Below, one piece after another: positions 1 through 12,257 of a DNA stretch of 64,000 nt. The position numbers and the translations under genes were made by a program. The stretch is from Opisthorchis felineus (Eukaryota > Platyhelminthes > Trematoda > Opisthorchiida > Opisthorchiidae). Numbering within the stretch: position 1 is the first letter of the stretch; every line of letters starts with the position of its first letter. The stretch lies in the NCBI GenBank assembly GCA_004794785.1, contig SJOL01008635.1, positions 1,092,131 through 1,156,130 of the forward strand, in the 5' to 3' direction. Under the pieces are notes generated by a model. The model saw only the letters and a list, made by a program, of their open reading frames with translations, did no database searches and was not told where the DNA came from.

Positions 1-225
1 CTATTTGTGATTTTTAAAGTGGTGAAGTATTTTTTACAGTTTTTCACATCCATTTTTCTCTTGGATCTTCCTGATGAGACGAAATAAGCACGATCTGGAG
101 CTGAGCAGCTGACCAGCATTGTCTGCACCTCCACCAGGTTTTCATTTCCTTCAATATTGTGGAGCTCGTACGTTGTAGTCTTTCAACCTTGAGCTAGATG
201 TTTTCGTAATACTGAAGTCTATCAG

Positions 226-267
226 AGCCAAATCCTGGAATTTTCTTTCCCGGAAGAGAGTGTAAAC
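226..267 (+). CDS. Weak candidate 14-codon exon
   Basis: An AG at 224-225 is followed by 14 open codons ending in Val-Asn and a consensus GTGAGT donor at 268. Length is 42 nt and both ends are phase 0, like the better exons from 15.9 kb on. The pyrimidine tract before the AG is poor and the peptide has no recognisable domain. It could be an early exon of the LIM gene or a chance AG-GT pair. Confidence 0.15.
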
Positions 268-3136
268 GTGAGTTCAAACTAGCTTATTTTCGCAAGGTAG
301 GTAATACGGAGGAAAGATCAGCTAGGCAACACTTCCGCTTCATTTTTCCAACAGCCCGTCATACTCTTTTGGCCAGGAGCCGCAGGCTTGAATGGCATAT
401 TCAAAGTAATTTGCAGTAATGATCACAAGTAGGGTCTGGAAAACGATCTCAGGGACAAATATATTTGTTGTCAGTGCTAGAATCTTTTTGGCAACGGCTT
501 GTTTCCTAAATCTTGCTGGATGATGATCCATAGATCCCGTTCTCTAGTAATGACTAGGATTTTGCACGATCATCAGGTGCACCGGCGAAGGTACAAACGG
601 CTTGGGAACAGCACCCGACAATTTTTTCGTTGAGTGGCAAGTGGTTTTCTTTTGATCCAAAGTGAGTCGTCGGAGGCTTGTTTTGAACGGTTGTTTGTCT
701 CCTAGAAGCAGATAACTTTCCACAACTTACTTCCGTTGGCAATTGTTTTACATTAGTGACCGATGTGTGTAAAAGCTACCTTAGATCATCACTAGGAAGC
801 TTTGTGTGCCTAGAACTAAGCTTCAGGGCATACCACAGGCCTTGGAGAAATGTTCCAATATGGCTGTATTGTGGTACTTGAGAGAAAACTTGACCTCGTA
901 AAGACAGAAGTCAGTGTATGCAGCTAAGTTTTGGGACAGAATGTGGCGCCAAGCTGTGTCGAGGGTCTTTTTTCATTTGGAATAAATGACATCCACATTT
1001 ACACCGGCACTTTTGTCTTCACTGGAGCTGTCTTGAATGTATCTGAATCCGTGTTGCTTAGACATAGTTAGTTGTTGCTGTTCCAGGAGTGTTCGAAGAT
1101 CGTCCGACAAGACGCACTTCGGGACGTTTGATAAAACTAACTAAAGCGTGACTTGGCAGAGATTGGCTGGGCGGGATTCCTCACTGCCTTAATAAATTAG
1201 TATGGTGGGACCATTTTTCTACTAATCAGGGACTCTAATGGTGGCCCGAAGTTTTTCATAAAGCTATGCCAGCAGTTCTGCAAGACCACCTTCCAAAATA
1301 AGCTGTCCTTGATCTGTTATCCTCGATGCAAAGTGTGGCTGTCCCTCTCGTAAGTTTGAGCCTGTGTCACACGGTCTACGCGGCAAAAGTTGTGCTGGAT
1401 GCTACCCCAACAGAGAGGATACTGGAAGTATGTATCAGCGCGCTAGATATAGGCAGAGGGATGACTGCGGAAGCAGGGCATTCAAAAATAAGCATTTGAC
1501 ATAACTGGCACGGACCTGATGTGACGCAGAATGATGAAACGGTGGTACCGTCTATTTGCCGAGTGCTCCGATCTACTCTTCAATCGTTCCAACCACTTGT
1601 GAATGTTCAAAACTGGAGTTTCCTCACTTGTTACAAACAGCCTCAATAAATAGCCGACGCCCTCAATAAACAAAACCACCACTGCAAAATTGAACAACTT
1701 GCCCGTGATACTGCTGATACTCAAACTTATCATGGTTTTATCGAACAATCATCTCACAGCAAACGGCTAACATAATTTGTCAACCATCCACAGGTGTTGT
1801 TACTCCAGTCATCTTCACACACGGAGCGCGGTTTCGAAACCGTTTTAGTGTGATAGAGAAAACTTCACACAGCAGATGGAAGGGACTATTTACACCATTG
1901 TTCATATTGAATTTTGCGTCGGACAATAGGGCCAACTATTTGTTTCATCTGCTTGGTTCCTGAAGATACAAATTACTGGCACTATTGCTTGACGTTTGAA
2001 TTGTGCAAATACACCAGAGCAACGCGAGAAATCTTAAGATAGAGAGCTATCAGAGACCACTAATATAGTGAAATTATTTAACAATTTGGTGTTCATAAGA
2101 CCAAATGGAATCAAGTGTTCTAGAAGAGATCACCAGGCAAACCAAAGGCCCTTATCTTTTCTTCTTTCTCTCTACCAAGACTTCCCTCAGTCATGTTCGC
2201 ATGGTAGTTCAGCTGCATTACGTAATAGAAATGCATTGCTCTCAATGTTGATGATGAATCTTTGAGAGTCAAACCAAACACAAGCAGAACAAGGAAAATC
2301 CTTGGCGTATTAACTGAATACCTGTGAATTTTGTAACGCCCAATGAAGCCACAAGCCGACGATTGACGTGAAACTGACGGAAACGGGAGCAAACACGTTA
2401 AAGATGTATCGGATCACAGCCCTACGGATTTGTGAATCACCTCTATAGATGAAGGTCACAGCTCACGACAATGCCAAGCTACCATTCTGGACTGAAACAA
2501 GCACATCTACCTTATAACTCAATGTATCTGTACTCCGATCGCTGGACGCCAAACCACACCAATAGAATGTCGAAGAGTTGCGGTGTGAATGGGGTGAAAA
2601 GAGTAGAAGGTGCTTAAAAATTTACGGAATTACAGACGCCTCGGATTTGATGTCACTTGTGAGAGTGGAGAACGACACTATCGGAGTAACAAAGATCGCC
2701 TCCACTTTTATACAAAAGTCTTTCAAAATTTGCACCAAAATCACCAAAAAAGCCAAAACTATCAAGAAAAATCCTATTTTCCAAGCTCTGGAGCCAGGAA
2801 GCTTAGGCCTTGTGTTTAGTAACTGGTACGGAAACTGTGATCGGAAAACCAAACTCAATGAAAACCCCTTTAGGCTGTTATAAGTTGGGGGTAAGGACTT
2901 TCACATAAACCGGCGTTTTCATGACTGCAAGTAGAGCAAATTAACCATGCGTAGACAAGGACCTCCCCCGGACCATACTTCTTGTGAGAAACACAAATGT
3001 AAAGCGGAGTAAATTTCAGATGCGGATCATTTGGTACCACCTGCATACAAAATCCTGGTGGGTGGATTACGTCAGGGTGTGGAGTTCGCTACTGCAAACT
3101 GCACCGTAACACATCATGTCAGGCAGTAATAGTTTT
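268..3136. other. No gene recognised
   Basis: Only short open frames in both strands, none with a recognisable domain, good codon run or flanking splice signals. No RNA gene or repeat copy seen within the window. Confidence 0.5.
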
Positions 3137-3427
3137 CTACAGTCCAGCTTGATTACAATAGTAATTTGGTCACAAAGGCTGTTTTGCTGCAACGAGTGCA
3201 ACTGCCTTGGAGAATTCACAAAGAGTAGATCTACTCTTCCTCTAGGTGTTACCTCTCTGGAATAATGAGATGACATTCAGTTACTACAGCAAGCCAACAA
3301 TAATTCGTCTATGCCGAAATCCTTTGGTACTCTGCTTTATCTTTGTGAATTCTCCAAGGCAGTTGCAGTTGTTGCAGCAAAACAGCCTTTGTGACCAAAT
3401 TACTATTGTAATCAAGCTGGGCTGTAG
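3137..3427. repeat. Foldback element with 87-bp inverted arms
   Basis: The segment 3137-3223 is the reverse complement of 3341-3427 with only about three to four mismatches over 87 bp. Both arms share the block around TTGATTACAATAGTAATTTG and an end containing GAATTC. The 117-bp spacer does not pair. RNA from this segment would form a long hairpin. No transposase frame is present, so it is either a non-autonomous foldback or MITE-like repeat or a local inverted duplication. The near identity of the arms suggests recent origin or conversion. Confidence 0.8.
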
Positions 3428-5546
3428 AACATTTAACACGTCAAGCGACACACATTAGTCCCTTTTGGGAGCCGGAATAACAGGTAAGGGAAAAGGGTGT
3501 CAGACATGTACTCCGGGGCGAAAAACGGCCTAAAGGGTTTGTATTTGTGAACTTATATCCACAAAAACCTTTTGGCTGCGGTGCAACAAGGCTCCTTATG
3601 AAAAAAGCGGGATCATATGATACAGCCCCCGTCCATATCAAGAGACTGAAAGCTTCTCAAACACAGGATTCATTTTTGTATATGATGAACATGAGTTGCT
3701 GTGGAACAGATGAAAACACATAATGATTGAAACCTGATGAAACTAAGGCAATTTTGTATCACAATCCGCAAAACGTCATCCTCATAAATCGGTGAAATAA
3801 AGTCGAGAGCTGTCAAGGACAGCTAGGTTCGAAGGCCCTGTAATTGTACTCAGCCCTTGAAGGGAACTATCCATGGGATACCACCACTGATGAAATGATA
3901 GATGGTACCATAAACAAGGAAATCACATAAGAAAACTGCCTGCATCATGCAGAGTGTTAAGCACCATGGGAGCTGCACCAGACTGGGCATCTCCAGGTCA
4001 TCGGGATTAGGTGCGCTGAATTTGACGTCTTTTCTGAATGGTGCATGTATGGACACACCACTGGGCTTCTTAAAGAGTCACGACTACTAAAGAAACTTCC
4101 AAGAGGTTTCAGCGCAAGGTATTGGACGAAAACAGACCAACCTGTACAACACAGGTGGCTGTCGGAACTTTGAAAAAATTGTAAAAGGAAACATGCACAC
4201 AAACTATTACTTATGTGGAGTGCTGAATATGGCTCCATATAGACGTCTGATAGATGGTTTCGCATCAAAATCCTGCAGCCAACGAGGTAATCACAAAGCG
4301 GCTGATTTTGCCTCAGGTTCCTCAGGCAAAACAATATCTAGCAACATTAGTTGCGCTGGCTCAACCATATGTTATACGTGTCCATCTCTGTACCTCCTTT
4401 TGGATAGAAATGACCTAGGAAAGAAAAACGTGTTACATAGCAGAAGGTTGTGGAAGAGCTTACAGTGAATTTAGGGGTTAGTAGTGAAGCCTGCCTGTCT
4501 GTAAGAACCACCAGCTCTAATGTGAGTTTGGCTGAAGACGTTGCAAGAAATGATGACTGATCAATGTCAGTAGTATTTGCGCCATCATCTTTCTCTATTT
4601 CGTCTTATTGAGTACTTGAACGTGTAGGCGCCTCATAAGGTTTGTGATAATATAATACCAGGTCCCTCCACTACCTACTCGTTTGTTTTTTCACTTTAGA
4701 TCTTTAAATCAAATAAAAAGGCCTCAAAGTTGTACGGCAGTTAAGCATCAGTGTCAAAACTGATGCTGCTGCGGCTGTTGCTGATAAAGATAAAACGTGC
4801 CTTGAGATGCAAAATCTGCTTACTTTGGTTTCTTAGACCCGTCTAGGAATTTTTATACTCAATAATGTGTTTTCTATTTCCCAAGTAACCACACGTGTTT
4901 GATTCCATTAGCCATAGGCGACTAGACAGTTAGCCTACCATTACATCAAATTGTTTTTTGTTTAATTTCTCATTTAGTTTACAAAACCCGGCCCCGAAAT
5001 GTGGAAGATTTGGGGCCAAGTCGTTTAGAAACTCTTTTCATTGAACCTGTAATGTGTAACCGTTTTTGCAACTGTGAAAGGCCGCATCTGAAAAAAACTG
5101 TTGCTCGTGTTCCGAAGTCATTTGATAGTTCAGTTTGAGCCTGCCTAACGGACCGTGCATACTGCCTATCACACCACCCGTTTGTACACATTCCTTTATA
5201 TTGAGGTCTAGCTTATTTATCGTTTAATTTTGAGGAGCATGTTCACAGACATAAAAAGTAAATGCAAGCGATGAATGCGAAAAGGTTACAGGAGAATATG
5301 AGGTAAAAAAAGAAACGTCTCTTTCGAAGTCACACCACCAACAGTTCCAGTCAGATAAGATGAATCCCAACGTAAGAATTTTGGTATGGAAACACGCGCG
5401 TAAAGACCAACAGCCGAAGAAAGGACAAACAATGCTGAATGCTCTTCAGGGCGCGGTAAGCGCTAACACAGTCCAGGCTCGCACATCAGGCACAAAGTGT
5501 GCGTCATACTGGGTCTGGTATGAGATTCAATGGCAAGAATGTGCAC
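3428..5546. other. No gene recognised; proximal part may hold the R2 3' UTR
   Basis: No supportable gene. The stretch nearest 5546 is immediately 3' of the minus-strand R2 reading frame and probably contains its 3' untranslated region, but no terminal repeat or poly(A) boundary could be fixed. Confidence 0.45.
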
Positions 5547-8123
5547 TCAACGCCATGTACCACGCATACAAGTGCCGTAAGTACGCAGGGAGCCCACAAT
5601 GGCAAGCAAACACAAGTCACTGACTGTGAACTTAGGAAGTCTTAGTCTAATAACAGCCTTGGCGGATTGAGAAAAGCAGATACCTCGATAAGAGATGATC
5701 ATCGGTTGGTGGACCAAAAAGTCGATATCACAACCAATTGCACGTAGGGCTGAGATTATGGCGATGGAATATTCATCAGCACCATACTTCTGCTTCTTCT
5801 CATTCCACATAATCACTCCGCGCCCATCCGAGACTATGCTAACGTCTATCACAGTTTCTCGGCGCTCCCGAACAGCGATTGGGTCAGGCTTGATGAAGGA
5901 CGTCGAAGTAGGTGCTCTCAACTCCTCAAAGACGGTTTATCCCAGGCGACGGAGACGCTTTGCGAGTTCCCTTGCAACCCGATTATGACGAGCACATCTG
6001 GCATCATGCGTGATCCAGCAGGACTGCAAAATATGCACCAAACTCTCCGGTTGGCCACAGTTTCCACGACATAAGATCGTCTGGCCACCATGACCATGCC
6101 GAGCGCTTCTAACTCTCGTCCTGAGCAGGTTGCATCGGAGCTGGATACCGCGGATAAATATCCGAGGAAACACTCGTTCTGGAAATACAAGCCATCGATT
6201 CGAAAGGGGTGAAGCGACCAACTCTCGTAAACCGCGACCGTCAACGCTGTTGTGCAGACTATCACCCCAAGCAGCCACCAGCTCTTCCTTGGTGTTTACG
6301 CATGCACCATGGACTCGGATCGGAAGGCTGAGATCCCGAACAATCTTGCCAAATGCGGAATCGTTGACTACATTGCGTAGTACTCGGCACTGGGTAAAAA
6401 AGAGCTTTTCCATACGCGCTCTCCGCTGCGTCGGGATTGTTGCACTCAGACTTGGGATACCAAGTCCTTCGTGTTGTTTACCGGCGTGGATGTAGCTGAT
6501 CGGGGTGTCCTTCAGTAGACGTAGCCAGCCATGAATAGATTGCCTGATGTAGTTGTCCAACCTTTTGAGCGTGTTTCGGTGGACTTGGCCGAGCACGAGC
6601 GAATATGTCAGCCTCGGTATCAGGTAGTTCCTTGTGATCTCTATTCTTTGATGCGGCTTCAACGGGGCACGCGTCACCTCAACAAACGCCAAGCTGATGT
6701 TAGAAGCAGTCGCTAAAGAGTGACGAAGCGGGGCATGTAACAGCTATGTAACTTCCAAACAACCGTCTCGATGTAGAAATGCAAACTGCAGTGAGGGTAG
6801 TTGCAACCTACAACTCCAGCGATCAGCAAGCACCTTATGAAAGCATCGGACAAGAATGGATGACACGGAGATCGGTCTCAGTTGATCCGGTGAAGTCGGA
6901 TTTGGGACCTTCGGAACTAGAGTAATACGGGCACGACACAGATGTGGGGGACAACCCCCAGATAATAAGAGTAAGTTGAAATACCCAGCAAGCGCGTTAG
7001 CATTGAACCGGCGGAGCATCCTGGGCGTGAGCTTGTCCAGGCCTGGGGACGAATTGCCCATTAAACGGATCGTACGACCGACTTCCTCTCCTGTAATTGG
7101 CTCGATCAAGCTCCAATCGGATGGTACTACTACGCGACTTGGCCGGCTATCCACGTGTTTTGGAGCTGAGAGCACCTGTTTCCAGTACTGCTCGGCGTTC
7201 AGAGGTAGGCCGCAGTTACCTTTGTATAGATCCTTCCATGACCCATCGAGCACAGCAGACGCTGCATCTTTCCGTCTTTGGTGGTATAGGGTCTGGATGG
7301 CGGCGTAGTTGGCTCGGCGGATCTGCTTTCGGTTGACCGGAATCCGATGGGCTAACTGACGACGGCGTCGGGATACAGTTTTCCAGATGTGTGGAAATGT
7401 CCTGGAGGCGTGGAGGTCCAGAAGCGACAGGACTTGCTCCGGTGTCATGATGCCAGACTGCAACCCTCGGGCAAATGCCAGGAGGTCAACACTAGCAAGC
7501 GAACTGTCAGCATGGGATTCCAAGAGTGACACGGCGCAATCCACGGTTTGTTTAAACCAGACGCTATAGTCATCAGCTTCTGACGAGTAGGCCGTTATTT
7601 GACCGATAGTTTGGTCAGGGCCACCAGATGATGATTCGTCCTGTTGTGCTTGCCAGTTAAGCACCCGTAACCTGGTTTTGATGCTGATAGCCGATTGACC
7701 AGGAAAATACTGCTCCAATCTCGCGAACAGCGCGGTTTGCGTGCCACCAGACGGATATAAATTGTTAGCCAGGCGCAAGAGCGATTGTGACTCTTGTTGG
7801 GACCAACGCGCCCCGGAATACTTCACTCGGCCAAGCTTATCTGCATTATGCTGAGTGGGGTGAACGTGCCGGCGATGTTGATTCAGGCCAATCTTCGTCG
7901 AAAAAAGGCGGGAACAATCAGCGCAGGTCAATTGGGTGACCAAGTTCATACCAACACTTTCATTGTTGTGAACTCGATGGTGGGCTACCAAGCCAGCTTT
8001 CGATTTGCAGCACTTGCCACATTCCTCACACGTGAACCCCACGAGTCTCTCCTGTGTACTGGTTGGAACTGGTGCGGAGGCGTCAAATGATTCATAGTGT
8101 ACATTGTCGAAAGTAACCAGCAC
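5547..8123 (-). pseudogene. R2-type retrotransposon polyprotein, two stops and RT-core deletion
   Basis: One frame runs through the whole interval, broken by TAG at 6744-6746 and TAA at 5937-5939. Counting from the first codon at 8123, finger 1 is C32-C35-H48-H52 and finger 2 is C67-C70-H83-H88. A Myb-like segment rich in W, L and R spans roughly residues 101-157. RT then shows the LVPKV and LRPIS blocks. Motif A reads LAFVEVTRA, where the family has a catalytic Asp (FVD). Near 6663-6668 the sequence jumps from motif A straight into the thumb (LKPHQRIE, then YLIPRL), so the YADD-type active site is gone, a loss of roughly 200 residues that kept the frame. The knuckle (CRGNC...H...C) and endonuclease (KPDPIAVRE, VIDVSIVSD) follow. 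The protein cannot be an active reverse transcriptase. Confidence 0.9.
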
Positions 8124-8225
8124 ACTGCAACCAAACAGGGTGGTTAGCCCTGTCTGGAGTTGTTGATCTCGTAGCTCACCCAGACTGAAGTCCAGGCACC
8201 CCAGTCGGCACCACGATGAGGTGGT
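5547..8225 (-). mobile_element. R2-clade non-LTR retrotransposon, degenerate copy
   Basis: On the minus strand the parts occur in R2 order: two C2H2 zinc fingers, a Myb-like DNA-binding segment, the start of reverse transcriptase, the thumb, a C-x3-C-x7-H-x4-C knuckle, then a restriction-like endonuclease with a KPD...D signature. The frame is open 5' of the first likely start up to a stop at 8226-8228, which may be leader sequence. R2 elements normally insert in 28S rDNA; no rDNA was recognised on either side, so this copy sits outside the usual target or belongs to a related lineage with another target. Element ends and target-site duplication are not resolved. Two fingers fit R2 lineages with a reduced N-terminal array; the exact subclade cannot be assigned here. 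Confidence 0.9.
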
Positions 8226-11200
8226 TCAGGTCGCCGTCCCGGCAAATAAGCTACGAGTTCATTTTGACCTGGGTAGCTGCGTATCTCCTTACCGCACAAG
8301 TAAAGTGAGCGTTTTCAATTAGAGATAAGGAGCTAAGTGAAGAAATGTTACATTGTCGCTGACTAAGTTGTGGCCCAAAAGGTCTCTCTCCATCTGTTAG
8401 ATTTATCATTTGCTGTTGCTGCATCGCAGGCTATTGCTTATAATAACACTAAACAATCAATGCAACTGTTAACATCCCTCTGGAAGTTGGAAGAATTTCG
8501 CTTGTTCACTCAAATGTTATGCTTAACGGAGCAAGGAAAGTATGATACACAATACTTCCTTAAGCCAAAAATTATTGTGTGCATGAGGTTCGTCTTCTGA
8601 ATTACCGAAAAACAGGAATAATTAGACGAAAATATTTTTACTTTGCTTATAGGTGGCCGTTTGTCTGTCATTTAATGAAAAAAAATAAGAGGATTTTTAT
8701 TCATAATGTGGGTGGGATCTCCATTCTGAAAAATTTTGGCGAACCAAAAGAAATTGTGTTTTCCTAAAGTTTGCGTTTAAAGAGCATTTACGGTGAATTT
8801 GCGTTGAATTTTTGCGACAATTTCCTTGACCAGATTAATAATTGGTCCAAGAAGAAAAGAGTTTGGACTATGAAGCCTACTTTTTGTCTCACCGATGTAA
8901 AATTGAACCAAACATAGATAGACCGTCCAATGGTAAAAGATTTCACTGTAAATAGAATATTTGGGCATCACTGTGCCTGTTACATGAGGTAACCATTTAT
9001 ACCTGTTCTTTACGCAGGGTCTTAGCGGGCGGGCCTCACGCAAACAGGAAGGTATGTACAATCCCAGAATGTCAAAAGTGTATGCGAACTATGCACTTTT
9101 AATATTTAACAGATAACTGGAAAATTTGTGGCAGCAGGACCAACCGTCTAGTTTCAAAAGCCGTGAACTTTGCACTGTAGACGGGAAAACTGTAGAATTT
9201 GCTAGTTTTCGACATCTTTTCAGAAATGAAACGCAATTAGGGCTGTCTCGTCGCATTTACTGATAGCGCTCTATTATTTTAGTTTACTATGCCCCTAACT
9301 CTACTGCCACTTTAAAAACAGCCAAAACAGAAACGTTACAAAACACATTAAACAATATTAATTTCATAGACACCGATCTCTGTTACATTTATCCAAATTC
9401 TGTGATGAAAATATGCGGTTTAATTTCGATACGCATTTGGGCCAAGTGGTATTTCCCTTCACCCTTTTGCTGTTTAACGGCTTTTGGAGCTATGGATAAG
9501 ACAGCATAACCACATATCACAAAGCACCTCCTCCAAAGATAGACGAAATGCTTCCAGTAATAGTGCGACTTTTTCGGGGTTTGAAAACGAGCACTGTTCC
9601 CAAGACTCACTCTATAGGTAGAACATTGCCGGTAAGCTAAGGTTCTCGTTGACGCCAGTGAAGTGTCGCACATCTGTTTGACCTCACCAGTACTTCAGCG
9701 ACCCTTTTGAAAATAGTCAAAAGTACTCCGAACAATTTCAGAAGACAGCTGGTTGGAAGTCTGCTAGACATTTGTCACCTCCAATGAGGTCCTCTGAGAA
9801 AAACATATTGCATTAGTAAATATCAGGAGCTCTATGACGATAAAGGCAGAGTATATTGGAGGGCAGGCATAGAAAGCCTGGTGCTCAAGAATCACTTCGG
9901 AACTTTTTTGGATTACGTGTTAGGGAACCTCGGTACATATTTGCATGGAATTGTTGCAAAGGATTTGTTTTCAAGGAACGAGCAATATTCTATCTCAGAA
10001 AAGACATCTTGATGAATAAACTTATTCAGCGGTTCTACTGGTTCTCATGCAGAGCTATGTGCTTCGCATCGTACTCATTTCAGGGGGTGCTGTTACTCAC
10101 GCGGGCTTTTTATCATTTGTACACGCTACACCCGCCAAATTTCTATCTACCATTGATTGTCACCATGATCAGGTATGCTTTATCTAGCTACACTGTCAAA
10201 CTTATAGGTCGGATGCCATACACTCTGTGTCAAAGATTTTTGATAGGACCAAAACACACACTGGTACCTCTTCTGTCGCAAGTGAAACTGCCTAGAAACG
10301 CAAGTCGTTTGTTGAATTTTCAAGGAGAAATAAAAATGGTCTCGAATACACAAGGAATGAAGCTAAAAGATATCGAGTTGCATGAATAAATAACTTACGC
10401 TGAGGACGCTGCTTTAATTAGTCAAGCCGTCTGTCGATTCTAGGTGAAGTCAACAGGAATTCACCTAAGCTCTTACAGTGTTCATGTAAACGGCAAGTTG
10501 ATAAGAGGTTTCTAATTCACTTGTCAGGCTTCGTTTTTGATGCGTGATGTGATTACCTTGCGACTGTCAGATGTCATCTGTCGGGTCAACATGAAAGCAC
10601 TGGTCTTCCGGTGATGCACAACAATGTGGTCATAATTATCAACTTTAGTGCCTTCACGCGCAGCTATTTCCAGTATGTTACTTAAGCACCATCTGGCAAT
10701 CAAAATACAAGTACTGTTTGGTATTTCTGTAATCGAGTCTTGCGGGACAATTCAAGTGCCGACTAATATTATTTTTCCTAGGAGATGTCACTAATCTTAC
10801 CGGATTCTTCAGTATCAACAGAACTTGTTTGAGCAACAGCCAAGGAAAGTTCGCTAGACGGTAAACGATGTATAAAACGCTAAAATTAATGTGAGGCAAT
10901 TTTGTCATCCACCACTAAGTGGAGGTCACCTTTTGGTATTCTTCTTTTTCTGCCCTCAATGCTGTCTTCGAAAGAAACTGCATCAAGTGTATACCAAATA
11001 AACAATTTTATCACTGTACGCCTGGAATTTTGGCAGCAAGCGGCATACAGTTGAAAAATCCTGTCACTTGCGTTTCTCACGATTCCCTTCAAGTGTTACC
11101 ATAATCAAAGTTAATAAAAGGCTCTCTGTAGGTGTGGTGAAATTATCAGAACTTCAGCGAGAGAATGATTTCATATTGGGCATGGTATTTGTCACGGGCA

Positions 11201-12197
11201 CATAATCTTACATTGATATCCCGAAACAACGACCTGGAGACTTCAAACACTGAAGAAATCACACTCTAGTTGTTGTTGCCCGAGGGATAGTACAAACTCA
11301 TAACAAGGCATTCATTTGACACATCATACTCTGTCCGTCTTTCTGATGGCTTTTCATATCCATATACGAACAATGCTTGAAAACAGCACACGAATGGGTG
11401 CACGCAAAAGCTGGCACCAGAATTTTTCAGCCTGTGTTACAGTTGGAACCTGATGGTAGGGAACCAACAAATGTTTGGACTTGGATCAGCGGCTTCCTAG
11501 ATAAGAACAGGGATGTTTTCTTAGCCTTCTGGTAATGAAACAAGCAATTAAGCTTCATTTAAGTAGAAGATAGAGGTGGAGCAGCTTCTTCTCTACGGAC
11601 CAGTATATGGGTCTTAGTTTCAAAGACCGAATGGTTACTTCTAGCCATTTACGATAAGCACTTCTTTCCGGAATTTTTGTCATTCTTGCACTAGCTGGAA
11701 GCAACTCTTATAGCTCGCGCTTTTGGTTATCTGTTTTAGTGGACCAAAACCGTTAAAATGGTTGAAACGGATTTCCCAACAGAGGTTTGAGTGACACCAT
11801 CTTCCGTTGTCACAGAATTTCTGTGAACATATTGACAATAGAGTGTAAAGTATTGGACTGTCGAACCTAGTGGTTGGTGTTGGATCTTGATAATGAAGAA
11901 ACCTGTAAGATAAGAATCTAGCGGGGACCCCATTGCAACACCCTGAATCAAAATTTTAGAAAAATCCTTATACTTTAAAACAGAGCTACAGCCGTTAAGC
12001 AGTCCCGAAAACTCGGCTTGTCCACTGAATAAAAAACATGCATTTCCATTTCGACAAATGCACTTACTTGCAGATCAATTTGGTTTTCACGGGAGACTCA
12101 ACTGAATCTCTGGTTTATGATATTCTTCAACTGAATGTGCTGCACAAAGTCCACCACATGTTTTAGTTGGTACGATATTCGAGATATTTTGATAGTG
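8226..12197. other. No gene recognised apart from one small candidate exon
   Basis: The first 80 bases or so may be the R2 5' leader. The rest has only short open frames, the longest about 177 codons on the plus strand at 9856-10389, with hydrophobic, low-information composition and no recognisable domain. A candidate exon at 9018-9051 is listed separately. Confidence 0.45.
9018..9051 (+). CDS. Candidate 34-nt exon with strong splice sites
   Basis: A pyrimidine-rich acceptor (CCTGTTCTTTACGCAG) precedes 34 nt followed by donor GTATGT. Two frames are open: phase 2 to 0 gives a peptide ending AGGPHANRK, and phase 0 to 1 gives GLSGRASRKQEG. The first would splice in phase to the exon at 15933. 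No domain is visible. Good splice signals with little coding evidence. Confidence 0.3.
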
Positions 12198-12257
12198 GAA
12201 ACTACTCACAAGATTGCTGAAAACTCTTCGGAGTCCTGCAATCTTGTGAGTAGTTTC
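12198..12257. repeat. Perfect 20-bp inverted repeat (hairpin)
   Basis: GAAACTACTCACAAGATTGC at 12198-12217 is the exact reverse complement of 12238-12257, with a 20-bp loop. Pairing is perfect. The stem is not followed by a T-run and sits in DNA without a gene, so it looks like a small foldback repeat rather than a regulatory hairpin. Confidence 0.85.
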
